Source of the DNA: Edaphochlamys debaryana
Lineage: Eukaryota; Chlorophyta; Chlorophyceae; Chlamydomonadales
DNA: 64,000 nt
Direction: 5' to 3'
Assembly (NCBI GenBank): GCA_016858145.1
Contig: JAEHOE010000017.1
Location: 930,001-994,000, forward strand
Shown here: one piece after another, positions 42,533 to 54,900 of the stretch
Position numbering within the stretch: the first letter of the stretch is position 1
Layout: every line of letters starts with the position of its first letter
The notes under the pieces: model-generated
The model's database searches: none
Seen by the model: the letters and a program-made list of their open reading frames with translations, nothing else
Told to the model about the DNA's origin: nothing
Program-made: the position numbers and the translations under genes

Positions 42533-45500
42533 ATGTCGCCGAAACCAGCCGCCGCCGGCCGTGCACCGCCGGCGCGGCCCCCCGAGCTCGACGACGATGA
42601 CGTGGAGGCATCAGATGAAGAGCTTGATGCCATGGAGCACGACGATATGTCGGACGGGGACCTGGAGCTTGGCGCGGGCGAGGATGAGGAGGATGTCGAG
42701 GCCGAGGAAGCGGACGAGGGCGAGATGGATGACGACGAGGATGACGACGAGCCTGCTGCAGCTCGGCTCAAAGAGGCGGCGCGCAGGCAACAGCCTGCCG
42801 GGCCAGGGCCGGGGTCGGCGGCCGCCTCCGGCAGGTCCGGCGGCTTGGTCGCCGAAGGTGCACTCATGATGCAGGTCGACACGTCCGACGCCGCCATCAT
42901 GCAAATGGAGGCAGGTAAGGCCGGTTCTGGAAGGGCGGGAGGCGGGGTGCGTGTACAGAAGCGAGGAATGCCCCGCGATCGCGGCGCGAGTGCACGTTCC
43001 AGACCACTAAGTCCCGCACTATCTTGGTCGTAGGCAGACGAGCTACTGGCTGCCACGCGCGCGTCATACACCAAGGCATCTGGCGTGGAGGGAGTGCTGG
43101 CTAGGCTCAAGGAGGCGCTCATGTCCATACCCGAGCATGAGGTGTCCATGAGCATCGCCAAGGGCTTCGTCGAAGCGCTCGGGCAGTCCTGTGAGGTGAG
43201 GCCGGAGGCATCATGACGGGGCTGGGGCTGGTGTGGCGTGTATGCGCCACGCTCGAGTACCCGTTTGGCACCGCTCTGACACCCTCCACCCGTCTAACCA
43301 GCTCGCGTGTTTCCTGTGCCTCGCTTGTTCCCCACCGGCCGCCCCGCCAGGACAGCCTCACAATCAAGCCGCCATCAGCCGTTACCGTCGTCGGCAGCTA
43401 CGCCTTCCGCGGCCTCGCTCAGCCGGGCGCGACGGTTGACGTCGCCGTACAACTCCCAACCGACTTCCTCGCGCCCAAGGCCCACCTCAACCACCGCTAC
43501 GCCGCCCGGCGCGCCGTCTACCTCCTGGCCGTTGCCGGCCACCTGCGTGACGTCAGCTACAGCCTGTACGGCACTCAGCGGCTCGAGGCGCTCCACGGCG
43601 ACTCCACCCGCCCCGTGCTGGTGCTACAGCCGCCCAAGGCCGAGGGCTTCAGCCTGCGCCTCCTCTTCGCCCCCGCGCCGACCGCCTTCGCGCTCCCGCG
43701 CCTAGGGCCCGACCGCAACGGCGTCCGGGCCCATGTCAAGCCCTCGAAGAAGCCGGCCTCGCGTGCGGCGGCGGCGGCGGGGCAGGAGGACGGGGCCGAG
43801 GGCGGCGACCTGACGGCGGCGGCGGCGGCCAAGGCGGCCGAGGCCAAGGCCGCTGAGGCTCTGCTGCCCACGCCCCACTACAATGCCGGCATCATGGAGG
43901 ACATGCTGCTCACTGCCCACGCAACGCGGCTCAAGGTGGGACGTGACGCCACACCTTGCTAGCCTCACGCTGCTTTTGTTGCGCTGCATGCACGGGAAAC
44001 CCGAATGCATCCGGGCTAACCTGTTGTGGCCTTCGCTCTCGTTCGCTCGCTCTTTTTTGCAGGCGGCCTTCGCCTCAGCGCCCCGCCTGCTGGACGGCTT
44101 GCTCCTGCTCAAGGTCTGGGCGCGGCGGCACGGCCTCATGCCCAGCCCCGCCGCAGAGGCAGGCGCCGGCGCGGCCGGGCCCGCGGCGGCGGCGGCTGCC
44201 GCCAACGCCGCCAGCTCGGCCGCCGCCAACGCCGGCTGCCTTGACGGTTGCGTGCTGTCTATGCTCGTGCTTCTGCTGGCCGAGCGAAACAGATCGGTGA
44301 GTTGTTCATCCACGTCGCATCGCTGCACTGTAGCCTTCGCTTGCCACGACGTGTGGCACCTTTTAAGCTGTGAGCCGTCGCCAGCTGCCAGCACGGACCT
44401 GCTCCCCGTTTGCATCACTTCTAGTGCATGGCTCTGCCGGCACCTCACCAACTAACCTGTGTTGCCGCCATCTCCCCCATCCCACCGCAGGCCCAGTCCA
44501 TGTCGGCGCTGCAGGTGTTTCGCTCGGCCCTGGGGCTGCTGGCGGACGCACCGGCCTGGGCCAAGGGCCTGGCGCTGGGCCGCCAAGAGGCCGCGGGCCT
44601 GGGCCTGCCGGCCAACGCAACGCCACCGCCGCTGGTGAGCTTCGCGGCCCGGCTGTCAAAAGTGGCTTGGCATGCGCTGTGCCTCCTGTGCCATGCGCTC
44701 CGTTCCGCGCTTTGGCCTGGTTGCTTCCGGCGGTGGGAGTGTAACCCATCGTGCCCTCGCTAGGCGCTGTTGCTAATGCATGCTATTGTTTTCCCTTCTT
44801 GCTCTTCTCGCAGTCTGCATTCAAGGCGCACCACCAGGTGGTGTTTGTGGACTTCACCGGATGGGCCAACGTGGCGGCGCACATGACGCGCGGATCTCTG
44901 TCGTACGCCCAGATGCTGGCGCGCCGCACGATTGAGATCCTGGATCGCCCCGCCGACCCGGACGAGGCCTTCGCGTCGGCTCTGCTTACGTCGGCGGCCC
45001 CTGGCGCCGCCTTCGACTACCAGTGGCGGGTCGTGCTACCCCAAACTGGGACAGGCTCTTGGCCCTGGAAGGAGGGCGCGGCGGTGGGAGCAGAGGGGCG
45101 CTGGTGCCGAGACCGGCCGTTGTGGAGGTGAGACGGGTGCTGGGTCTGGGTCCAGGCGGATAGGGGAAGGGGTGTTGCGCATGGCGCGCACGCTGCGAGC
45201 ACAATGTTGGATGCGTGAGGAGAGGTCCGGTGACGAGAAGAATGCCGCTGACGATCAAAAGCATGGAGTCTTTCTTTTCCGCTTATTGCCTGAGGACCTG
45301 CCGAGCACGCCACGCATTGCCTGTGCTCCGTTGCTCCCGGTGACGATAAAAATGCAGCTGACCCACAAATGACGGTTTTTCTTTTCCGCTTATTGCCTGA
45401 GGGAAAGCGACTGAGCACAAGCATGCACACCACACGATGGCCAGTCTCTCCTCGCTGGAGTGCTATTTGAGCACAGCGCTCCTGGCTAATGCCTACTTCC

Positions 45501-48500
45501 TCGCCCATCAACCAACCGCAGGGAGCAGGAGGCCGAAATCGAGCGGTTGGTACGGCAAGCCCTGACGGACCGCGCCAAGGTCGTCCGCGTCGTACCGCGA
45601 CCGTTGGCGGTTGGCTGCGAACCGGACGCGCTGGAGCACGGGCTGCTGCCTCTCTCTGCCAGCGCCGCCGCGGGCGTGTGGGTGGGTGCCGTACTGGACC
45701 CCCTGCTCGCCTGCCGACTTGTCGACATCGGCCCTGCTGCCGACGACGCCGCCGCTGCGTCGCGGTTCCGCAACTTCTGGGGCGACCGAGCCGAGCTGCG
45801 CAGGTGCGTTGCGCTTCCTTGGGTTCCTGGGTTTGTGTCTGGTGTCGCGTTTCGCGTGGGGGTGTTATGGCCTTGCCATGCGAGAGCAAGCTCCCTGCTG
45901 CCATGCGGACTGCTGACTTCACACGCGCATCTGACCCCCGGTCCCGTGCCCCCAAACACTCCGCATGTCACCCGCAGGTGGGCCGACGGCAAGATCACGG
46001 AGACTGCCGTATGGGACAACACCGTGGGGCCCTGGGAGCGACACCTCATCCCAGACCGCATCCTCTCGCACCTGGCATCAAGACACATGCCAGCCGGGAC
46101 CGCCGTGGCCTCGGCCTCGGGCTGCCTCGACTGGGCGCTCACGGCGCGCAACCGCCCGCCCGGGTCGGACCTGTCGTCGTCTCGGGCCGTGGAGGCAGCT
46201 GCCGAGAAGCTGGGGAAGCAGTTGCGGGCGCTCGAGGGCCTCGCGCTCAAGGTGATTGCCGTACAGCCGCTGTCGTCTGTGGCGCGAGGCACCGCGCCGC
46301 TGCCGCCCGTCCCGCACCCGCTTGCTGGCGGCGGCGGCGCTGCCGGTCTGAAGGCGGCGGCGGCGGGTGGCGGCGGCGGCGGCCTGCCTAGGTGCCTGGA
46401 CCCCCTCGAGGTGTTGGTCACCCTGGAGAGCTCAGGTGAGAGGTTGGGCCTGAGCCTGAATGCTGGTGGCAAGCGGAAGCATGCATCGCACAGCACAAGC
46501 ACAGCACGGCCCCTGCACTCCGCGGCGCGCGCCTGTTTGGCGATGATTAGAAACTCGAGGGAGACCGGGAAGCCCATCTCACAAAGGGCTCCCGACAGTG
46601 GTCGCTCTGGTGAACAATCAATGAGCCACAGGCCCCGCAAACGCACCTGCATGCACTCTCCAATACACCATTTTCCTGCATTCAGGCACGCACAGCCTAT
46701 CTCCAACGCACTATGCAGCCGCCCTGACCTACTACCAACACTGCTATAAATCCCAACTTCTATCCCCTGCAGGCCGCTGGCCCGACGACCCCATGGCCTT
46801 CAAGAAGATGAAGGCGGCGCTGGGGCTGCAGCTCGGCTCGTCCCTGGCGGCGTCGTACGGGCATTACGTAAGCGCCTCGGAGGAGGCGGTTGACGTGCTC
46901 GTCGACGGCTTCGCGTTCCGGCTGGTGCTGTACTCCGGTCGTGACGAGGCCATGCTGACTGCTCGATCCAACTCAACCGCCGCGGGCACGGGCGCAACCG
47001 CCAGCAACCCCGCCGGCCTGCCGCCGCCTCCGTCGGTGGCATCGGCGTCGGTTGGGTCGGGTGTGCTCAGCCCCGAGGAGAGCCCGCTGATGCTGACGTG
47101 GCACCACGGGCTGGTGTCGTACGTGGCCGGCGCGAACGCGTCGTACGGCCCGGCGGCGCGGCTGGCGGGCCGGTGGTTGGCGGCGCACATGATGTCGTAC
47201 CACGTGGGACCCCAGACGGTCGAGCTTCTGATGGCGGCGGCGTACGGCGGGGCCGGCGGCCCTGCTTCTCCGCCGCCCGGCTCACGGCTCACAGGTGCGC
47301 TTCCCTTCGGAAGGTCTCGATAGCGGTAGCCAGGCCTCCTAGTGTTACCCGGCTGCCGATCCTCTTTTGCGCGGCAGCCGGGTGTCAAAGGGGGCCGATA
47401 GCGGCGTGGGGTATTCAAGCCGTCGGTTGAGGGCCCCCGGGCCATGGTGACGCCGGCGGAGATCTCCTTCCATACAGCCCTAGCCCCACCGTCCAACTTG
47501 GCCGCAGTGCTACATTGTCACGTCCTTCTCTGCGGCCGTCACTTGTCCACTCACTCCTCCGCCCCTGCGCCCTGCACCCTCCACCACCCCTCACGCCTCG
47601 ACCCATCCCTAACCTCCCCCACTCTCCACCCTCCCTTCACCCCACCCCAAACTCCAGGCTTCCTCCGCTTCCTGCAGCTGCTCGCCACCTGGCCCTGGCA
47701 CCTCCGGCCGCTGGTGGTGGACCCCGCCCGCGAGCTCAAGGAGCCCGACCGGAGGGCGCTGCGGAAGCGCTTCGAGGAGCGACGCGCGGCCGGCGAGGCC
47801 CCGCCCATGTACATATGCACGCCCCGCGACCGGGAGTCTCGGCACTGGTGGGTGGTGGGGTGCGGTGTGTCGCGTGTAGCGGGTGGGGGGGAAGGTAGGG
47901 GTGGCGGTAATGGCTGTGGATATGCACGTTGTTGACAGCAATGCAGTATGGGCTTGTGAGGATTCGCAAGAGTGTCCATTGTGTCGAGCTCCAACTAGGG
48001 CTGCTGGGCTTTCAGTCAGTGGCCCTGACAGCTTCCTTAGAGAGCAATATGAGATCCCAGTCGGCCCTTGCTGCGGCCCGCAAGGGCTGCGGACGCCCCA
48101 CCCTCTCGTGTGCGCGCGTCGCACATCCAAAGCGGCGCGTGCACCGGTGTGGCGGCGGTCGGTACATCCCTCCACTCCACCTCACCGCATGCACACACTT
48201 TCCACTCCTCTGTTTCCTAAAGTCAAACTCTTATCCTTCAGCATCCTTACTGCTTCGAACCTCTGCAGCCCCCAACGCTGTCTCACTGATCAACCCCACT
48301 CGCGACCCGTCCCACGCGCAGGACGTCCAAGGGCCCCAGCACCGCCGCTCTTCAGCGCCTGACCCTCCTGGCTGCCCGCTCCGCCGCCCTCCTCGAGCTG
48401 CTCCTCCAGCCGCCGGCGGCCGACCCCGCCGCCGCCGATGACGCCGCCTCCAACTCCGCTGCCGCCGCCGCCGCTGCATCGGCGGCGCCGTCGGGCCTGC

Positions 48501-49327
48501 CGGCCGAATGGGCGGCCGTCTTCGCAACCCCAGCCACGGACTTCGACGCGTTCGTCCTCCTCCGCAAGGAGGCCCTCCCACACGCGGACCTGGCGCTCGT
48601 GCCCCCGTCGTCCGCATCCGCCTCCGCCAAGGCCCGCCGCGCCGCTTCGACTTCCGCCTCGCTCGCGTCCGCCGCCCTGGCCTCGCTGCTCCTCCCGCCT
48701 GGCGGCTCGGTCCGCGACGTCCTCAGCGGCTCCTCGGGGCCGGTGGCCGGCGGCGGCCCTGGGTCCAACCCGGCTGCAGCCATGGACGCGCCGGCCTCGG
48801 GCCCCGACGCTCTCTCGGCGGCGCTCGAGGACGCCCCCGCCGCGCCGCCGCCGCCCAAGCGCGCGCGCGCCTTCCTCCGCGCCTTCCCGGCGGCGGTGGT
48901 GGCGTCGCGCGGGCCGGCGGCGCTCCAGAAGGAGCTCCTGATCGGGTTCGATCCCGTGGCGCGGCTGCTCCGGGAGCTGTTTGCCGCCTATGGCCACATG
49001 GCGACGTTTTGTGTGGACGCCCTTGGCGGTCGCGCCGTGGGCGTGCGCTGGGCGCCGGAGGCCTTCTTCCCGCAGCCGCTTCGACTCAACGCCGCCCACA
49101 CGGCGCTTCCGCTGACGCTCACCGCACCCCAGCCGGCGCAGGGGCAGGGCGCGGAGGCGGAGGGCGCGGGGAAGAAGGCAGGGGCAGGGGGCGCCGCGCT
49201 GACGGTGCCGAATGTGTTTGCGGTGTTCGGGGAGGTGCGGGCGCTGGGGGTTGGGCTGGTGGAGGACGTGGTGATGCCGCCGTCGAGCGCGAGGCTGCGG
49301 GCGGCCGCGCGGCGGAAGGCCGCCTGA
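42533..49327 (+). CDS. NOL6: NOL6/UTP22 (Nrap) small-subunit processome protein
   Basis: Eleven exons (42533-42914, 43038-43195, 43351-43935, 44063-44296, 44491-44634, 44814-45127, 45522-45803, 45978-46435, 46773-47294, 47658-47847, 48322-49327) give 1,424 aa; every junction closes in phase. NOL6/UTP22 is a non-enzymatic nucleotidyltransferase-fold scaffold in 18S rRNA processing, in the nucleolus. Landmarks in order: acidic N-terminus, VVGSYAFRGL with TVDVAVQLP (fold without the catalytic triad), AHLNHRYAARRAVYLL, TPHYNAGIMEDML, LLLLKVWARRHGL, QVVFVDFTGWANV, ITETAVWDN, LKVIAVQPLSS, GRWPDDPMAFKKMKAA, GFLRFLQLLATWPW, APPMYICTPRD and IGFDPVARLLREL. Slightly longer than yeast or human because of Ala/Gly insertions (exons 4, 8, 11). 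Confidence 0.93.
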
Positions 49328-49682
49328 GGCGACGCCAGGACGCGAGCAGGGAGCGTGAGTAGAGAGGCTCGGGAGCCGGGGCCAATCATTGTGCAATGGC
49401 TGTCTGATTGCTGGGGCCTCGAGGTGGTGTTGGCAGGTTGCGCAACCAAGAACGCGCGTGTGTAATGTGGACTGGATGAGAGCATGAGACCTGAGGATGC
49501 GATGGTTACAGCAGGAACCGCCTCCAGAAGGGGAGGGGTTGAGCGAGAGCGCCACCTACTGGGTGTGCCACCTGCACACCGACACCCACGCAACGTGACT
49601 GACTTTCGGTCGTCACACCACGTTGCTAGGGTCGGGCCCGTAGAGCCCCCCTCAGTACTATTCCACTAATTCCGCTGTGCCT
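49328..49682. other. Convergent 3' UTRs with facing poly(A) signals
   Basis: TGTAA at 49461-49465 (NOL6, 3' UTR about 140 bases) and TTACA at 49506-49510 (minus-strand ORF ending at 49683) face each other 40 bases apart. No other gene. Confidence 0.65.
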
Positions 49683-50795
49683 TTAATCATCGTCAATCAA
49701 GGCCAGGACGCCTGGGGGCTCCTGCACAGTCAATCTGCCACCTGAGACTCGCAGGAAAGGGTGGTCCGCCGGTATTGTCTCCCAGCCACTTGGTGGCCTG
49801 AGCGCAGCAAAAGAGTGAAGCGCTCCCCAAAACTCAGCTGACACCAACACACGTCCACGGTTCAGCACCCCGAGGCGATTCCCATTCTCCCTTGTCGCGT
49901 ATAGATATCGGCGTCCCTTCTCCATGGCTGTCGTGGCTGCAAGACACACCACATCCCACACTCTCTGGTCAACTCCCTCCGTTGGTCGAGCCAGCCAAAG
50001 ATTGAACCGGCGAAGTGGCCAGGTCCATGGCATGCCCTGCTCGCCCCCTAGACACGCGCACATCTCATCAACCAGGCCCTCAGCAAAGTAGCATTTCCAA
50101 AAGTGGTGCAATCTGTCCCCTCCGTGCATCGCAATCTCACATGGGCACGTGGCCGTTCCTTCATGTGCCGAAAAGCCAGTAAAGCCGTTGAGCGCCAAGC
50201 GCCAGAAAGCTTCCTTCCACACGTTCTCCCAGCGCAGGGCCCACAGCCTGCGCAAGGTGGCTTGTAGGTCCAACAGGTCTGACTCGTCCCCTACCCCACC
50301 ACTCAGCGCCTCTGCCACAAAATTCAAATGCTTGCCTTTCACATACTCAAAAGCGGGCTCCATCTGCAGGGCCGTGGCCAAGCTCACCGACAGCCTAGCC
50401 GCTGACACAAGCGTCTGTCCGATCCGCCAACCTATGCATCCCAAGAGTTCTTTCCATGCCTCCTCCTCTGGGCAGGCCAAGTCCGGGTTCTCTTCCACCT
50501 CCGTTGCTGCTTGCACCCACGGTACGGGAATATGGCCCATCAAGCTATCGATCCTCCCTAGGAGCGCAGGGCCATTGCGTAGCGCTGCGGGTAGAGACTC
50601 ATACCCCCCTCGTCCCCACAGACCAACTACGATGTTCTCTTTCACCTTCCTTGAGCACTCGCTCCTAGCCATCGGTGGCAGCCTGCCCCCCTGGGCTCCA
50701 CTGAGCCCCGCCCTTGCTCCCGCCCCTGCCCTATAGGCTCTTACTAGTTGGCCAACAGTCCTCAATTCATTGATACCCATCAGGTCCGCATACAT
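49683..50795 (-). CDS. zf-RVT-like protein, probably retroelement-derived
   Basis: One open frame of 370 codons from the first ATG (50795) to the stop at 49683. It stays open to 50921, but only from a GTG. The middle reads WENVWKEAFWRLALNGF, then TCPCEIAMHGGDRLHHFWKC and YFAEGLVDEMCA. This resembles the zf-RVT zinc-binding domain (Trp-rich helix, C-x-C, then HHFxxC) found after reverse transcriptase in plant LINE elements. No reverse transcriptase or endonuclease was found upstream, so it is either a 5'-truncated insertion or a domesticated piece. Codon use is mixed at third positions, unlike the GC3-rich neighbours. A TTACA poly(A) signal sits at 49506-49510, so it may be expressed. Family call tentative. 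Confidence 0.45.
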   Translation of the reverse strand: MYADLMGINELRTVGQLVRAYRAGAGARAGLSGAQGGRLPPMARSECSRKVKENIVVGLWGRGGYESLPAALRNGPALLGRIDSLMGHIPVPWVQAATEVEENPDLACPEEEAWKELLGCIGWRIGQTLVSAARLSVSLATALQMEPAFEYVKGKHLNFVAEALSGGVGDESDLLDLQATLRRLWALRWENVWKEAFWRLALNGFTGFSAHEGTATCPCEIAMHGGDRLHHFWKCYFAEGLVDEMCACLGGEQGMPWTWPLRRFNLWLARPTEGVDQRVWDVVCLAATTAMEKGRRYLYATRENGNRLGVLNRGRVLVSAEFWGALHSFAALRPPSGWETIPADHPFLRVSGGRLTVQEPPGVLALIDDD

Positions 50796-51960
50796 GCTTT
50801 CCAGCCCCCCACGGCCCGCTGCTGAGGCCCGTGCCCCGCCGTCTCGCTGCGCCCGGTGCCGCGCCCCCGCAGTTTCGCCCCGCTGTGTCGTGCTGGGCGC
50901 CAGGGCAGGACCTGTTGCCACACCCCCGCCCCTTGTTGCTTGTGTACTGCGCGGGGGCTATGCCCGCCACCCCCGCACAGCCGCACCTGGAGGGCTGTCA
51001 GCTGGTGCCCCAGCTGGGTACGGGCCAGAGGCATTTGCACTCTCTGCAGTCTGCACTCGCCGGCACCCTGCCATCTACCGGTAGTGATAGACAGGAGCGA
51101 GCAACAAGGTGGGCCTCCGAGCTCCAGTCCTAGCCGCTTGCAACACCTCAGCGCCCGGACAGCGGCAAGGCGGCAGGCCTATGCCCGGTCAGAAGTGCGA
51201 TTGGAGAGCGCGGCCGCTGTTGTCAGTCAGCCGCACAGCTCTGGGTTGCCTCACAGCCTGCAGCTCACAGCTGCTCTGCAACGCTGCTGGGCCCAACGAG
51301 GCCTGGGAGGCGAACCGCCCGAACACGACCTCAAGATGGCTGCGATGGCTGCGACCGCGGCCGAACAATTTCAGGTCGGCAAGGAGCCTAAGGCCATCGC
51401 CCCAACCACCCATTCATTACCGCGGGCCCAGGGCACCAGCATTCCTGCCCCTGCCTTGCGCGGGTCGGCGAGCGAAGTCGGGCCCGGGCCTCTGCTGGGC
51501 TTTGGGCCGACCGGACCCGAGCACCGCCCGTACGCGGGCTGCTAAGCACCCGCGCTTGATGTTGATGGTGTAGCCATCCACCAACGTGGTTGAGGGACTG
51601 GTGCCAAGGGAGCGAGGAAGCAAGCACGCGCTGGGCCCAAACAGAAACCCAGGACGATTTGTTGGGGGCCCAGGGGCGTGCTTCTCGCTTACCACTTTAC
51701 GCGTGCGCCCGTATAGGGGTCCCAGCGATCCCATGTTGTCTTAAGTGGTGTCCACGACTCTTAACTTCTATCGGCCAACGCAACCTTGCTCAACCTGCAC
51801 AAGCGACGCACTTGCAAACACGGCAGTAACTTACTGGCGACCAGCTTCCGGGAGGTCTCTCAAACCAAGTTCTTGCCACTCTCTCCACCTTAGTATCCCT
51901 ACTGCCGATAAATTGTGTCGCACAGCTTCTGCGGCACTGTTGACGTCGCGACGCGGCGCG
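50796..51960. other. Stretch without a supported gene
   Basis: Open frames occur on both strands, but none shows a domain or clean splice structure. It may hold the unrecognised 5' part of the zf-RVT-like element (minus) and the promoter of the secreted-family gene starting at 51961 (plus). A minus-strand frame from 51734 begins MGSLGPLYGRTRKV and runs into a GTAAGC donor-like site, but no partner exon could be found. Confidence 0.35.
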
Positions 51961-54900
51961 ATGGCGCGCTGGAGTTGCAGCCGGTTCCCGGCGCTCCTCT
52001 GTACCACACTGGTCGCATTCGTCTTCGGGCCATGTGCCGAGGCCGCTTCTGCTCAGTCGGTCGGCTGGTTGCGCGACCCCCGCTGCGGGACATCGTGCGA
52101 CCCCGTCTCGCACCTGTGCCTCGCCGCCTCCACCTACAAGGTAAGACTCGCCGCCAAGCCGCAAGGTCCCTCTGCATGGGCCTGACGTGCCTGCCCTGGA
52201 CCCAAGTCATGTGCCCGTGCGCCTCGAGGCTGCGAGCCTCCAACCGCCCCGGCCACTCCTCGCCCGTCCTTGTCCGTCCCCGCCACTTGTCCCCTTGCTG
52301 AACCCCTGGCCCCCGCATCCCACAGACCTGGGATGCTTGCCCCGCGGGAGCTGTTGAAGTTGCAAGGGGCGAGGCCCTTGACGCAAGCAGCTGTGAGTCT
52401 GAGGGTCTGCCGAGAGGCTTATGGTCGGAAGACAGCAGCGGGGCCCTCATCGGTCCGCAGTACTTTCCTCACCAATGCTCGACATCTAACGGACACGTGC
52501 CCTGCTCTGGGCTTTTGCTCTCCTGCCGCCCCATCCCCACTCACCGCACTGCTTTCTCAACCTCCCTCGCCCTTCCCCCCCTCCAGGCGAGAGGTCCAGC
52601 CAGTGCCGTACAGATCGGGCGTGCCCGCTCTACGGCATGTCCTCGGCCAACGTGTACGTCTCGTGCGACCCCTCGGGCTGCTCAGGAGCGCTGGAGGACT
52701 GCTCCAAGGTGCGCTCCCCATACCGTATGCTGTGGTTGACGTCGAGCTATTTGGCTAGCTGCTGATGTTGCCACACCCTCTGCCCCTGAGCTCCTGCCTG
52801 TGCATACCGCGGCCCTTTCGCGCACCCTCGTCGCCCGTTTCTCCTTCCCCCTTGAGCCCTGCTGGCTAGTCGGCCTAGTCCCTCCTTCAACCCGCTTCCT
52901 CCCCACGCCCCCCACCCGCTCACCCGCAGGGCGGCCCCGCCGTCATCACTTGCTGCGCCATGCGCACCCAGGTCACATGCGCCGCGGCCTTCGCCTGCAC
53001 CTTCGGGGCCGCAGGAGGTGGGTGGGAGTCCTGGACGAACCGTCCGTACTCCCTGCCTGCGCAACAGCCCCGGGCCCACGTGGCCCTCCATGTTGCATGC
53101 GCCGTACAAGCTGTGGTGAAGCTAGTGAGCAACACGTTCAACCTTCTTCCCTCTTCCCTTTCTGCTTGATCTGTTCCTCCCAGCAGCTCGTCGTCTGGCC
53201 CAGGATTGGTCCTCGGACTCGCCCCCGCCGACGGACCTGGAGGACGCACCCCCACCGCCTTCCAACCCCGACCCCCCTTCCTTCGAGCCCCCGCCCCTCG
53301 ACTCACCTTCCGCGCCCCTGCCCCCCGATGCGAGCCCGCCCATGGCGCCTGAGGACTCCGAGCTGCCCTCGGGCCCGCCACCCCCTTCACAACCCTGGGC
53401 GCCGGGTTTCGATCAGCTGACGATGCCTCCCTTCCTCCCGGCGATGCCGCCCTCTAATGAGCCAACTGCGCCGCCCACAAGCCCCGAGCATCCCCCAGAC
53501 ATGCCCCCCGATGCCCCATTCGAGTTCAAGTTCAAGGATGTAATCGATCTGGCGAGACGGACGTTTGTGGACAGCGCCAAGTGAGTGCCTTCATGTACGG
53601 GAGGGAGAAGCACGCACGCCCTGTGTCCGCGCATGCTCATTGCTGCACGTCCAGCAGGACTCAACTACTGTACTGTGCACCCTTGCAGGGACTTTGATGT
53701 TGGTTTCGACATTCCGGGCGTTTTCCACGATGTTCATCACACTGTCGAAGAGGTGCTGGGCTCTGTCGGCGAGGTGCTGGGCCCCTACAGCGGGGTGTTG
53801 CGCATTGCCGCCAAGGCCTTCTCCAAGGCCGGCAACGTCCTGGCCAACATCCCTATCATCATGAGGTGCGTGGGAAGGACGGAGCGGCGGGACGGAAGGC
53901 GGAGTGCGAGTGCCCAGCGGCGGGCAAGCCCGCTGGGAAGAGGCGGGACCCGAGGGCCTGGTCGCTGCCCTCGGCCTACAGAAACCTCCCTGTTCACAAG
54001 CACCTCAACCCGCCTCCTCTCCACATCCACCCCCTACGCCCCGCCCAGGTGGTACGCGGAGCGATGGGACGGCGCCATCCAGCCCTGGGTCGGTGAGTGC
54101 GCCTTACGGAGGGCAGGGTCCTCAGGGACAGGCCGGGCCCCGGCCATGCTGCCCGCTTCCATTAGAAGCCTCCACCCGAACGCGCCCCGCCGCGCCTCAC
54201 AGGCTTCCGTCAGGCCCTCCCAGCCCACTTAGTCCGCATGGCAACCTCCTTTTGATCAAATTGCTTATCACCCAATTTGCGTGCTCTATCCCTACCAGAT
54301 TATGCTCTGTGCAGCAGTGACAACCGGGCTGCCATCTCCGAGGAGGTGCTGATCGTCGCCGAGGATGTGGTAAGGGACATCATCCTGCCGCCTGTCAAAA
54401 TCTTCTTCCTTGCCACCAAGAGTGGCGCCGTGATCTCAGACGTCTTGCTCGCTGACTATGGCCTGAACACACGGTGAGCCAGGGCGCCAACAGAGAACCC
54501 ATGTGGCCCAGATAGAACCTCCATGCATGATGCTCCCTCCCGCCAATCAGACCTACCCCTGAACTTGCATTCACCAACTAAGCAACACTGTCCGCTCTTC
54601 ACCACCTTCGACTCAGAGCAATCGACGGCGCGGCGACCCGTGAGAACGGACTCAAGGTGGTGCACTGGGCGATGAGACTGCTCAAGGCCATGACCAGGGA
54701 TGGGAACAACGTCGTACGGAAGATCCTGGACCGAGTCACCACTGAGATACGTGAGTAGACCCATGGCTGTCCATGACTTATGTACGACACCTTTTGCACG
54801 GTACCCATCCTGGCGGCCGGGTCCTCTAGCCTGCTGCGTACCGGGACCGTAGCCCCACAGCCCTGCGCCGCCGAGCTCGGGTCAAGCTCTGCGCACCCAC

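Noticed and set aside
42409..43161. 250-codon minus-strand Ser-rich frame over NOL6 exon 1
   Set aside because: The poly-Ser run is simply the reverse of the acidic Asp/Glu-coding stretch of NOL6.
48290..49555. 421-codon minus-strand Arg/Gly-rich frame opposite the last NOL6 exon
   Set aside because: The plus strand carries conserved NOL6 motifs (IGFDPVARLLREL); the minus frame is a composition artefact.
51417..51734. Possible small minus-strand exon beginning MGSLGPLYGRTRKV
   Set aside because: A donor-like GTAAGC follows, but no downstream exon joins in frame and no domain is present, so it was not annotated.
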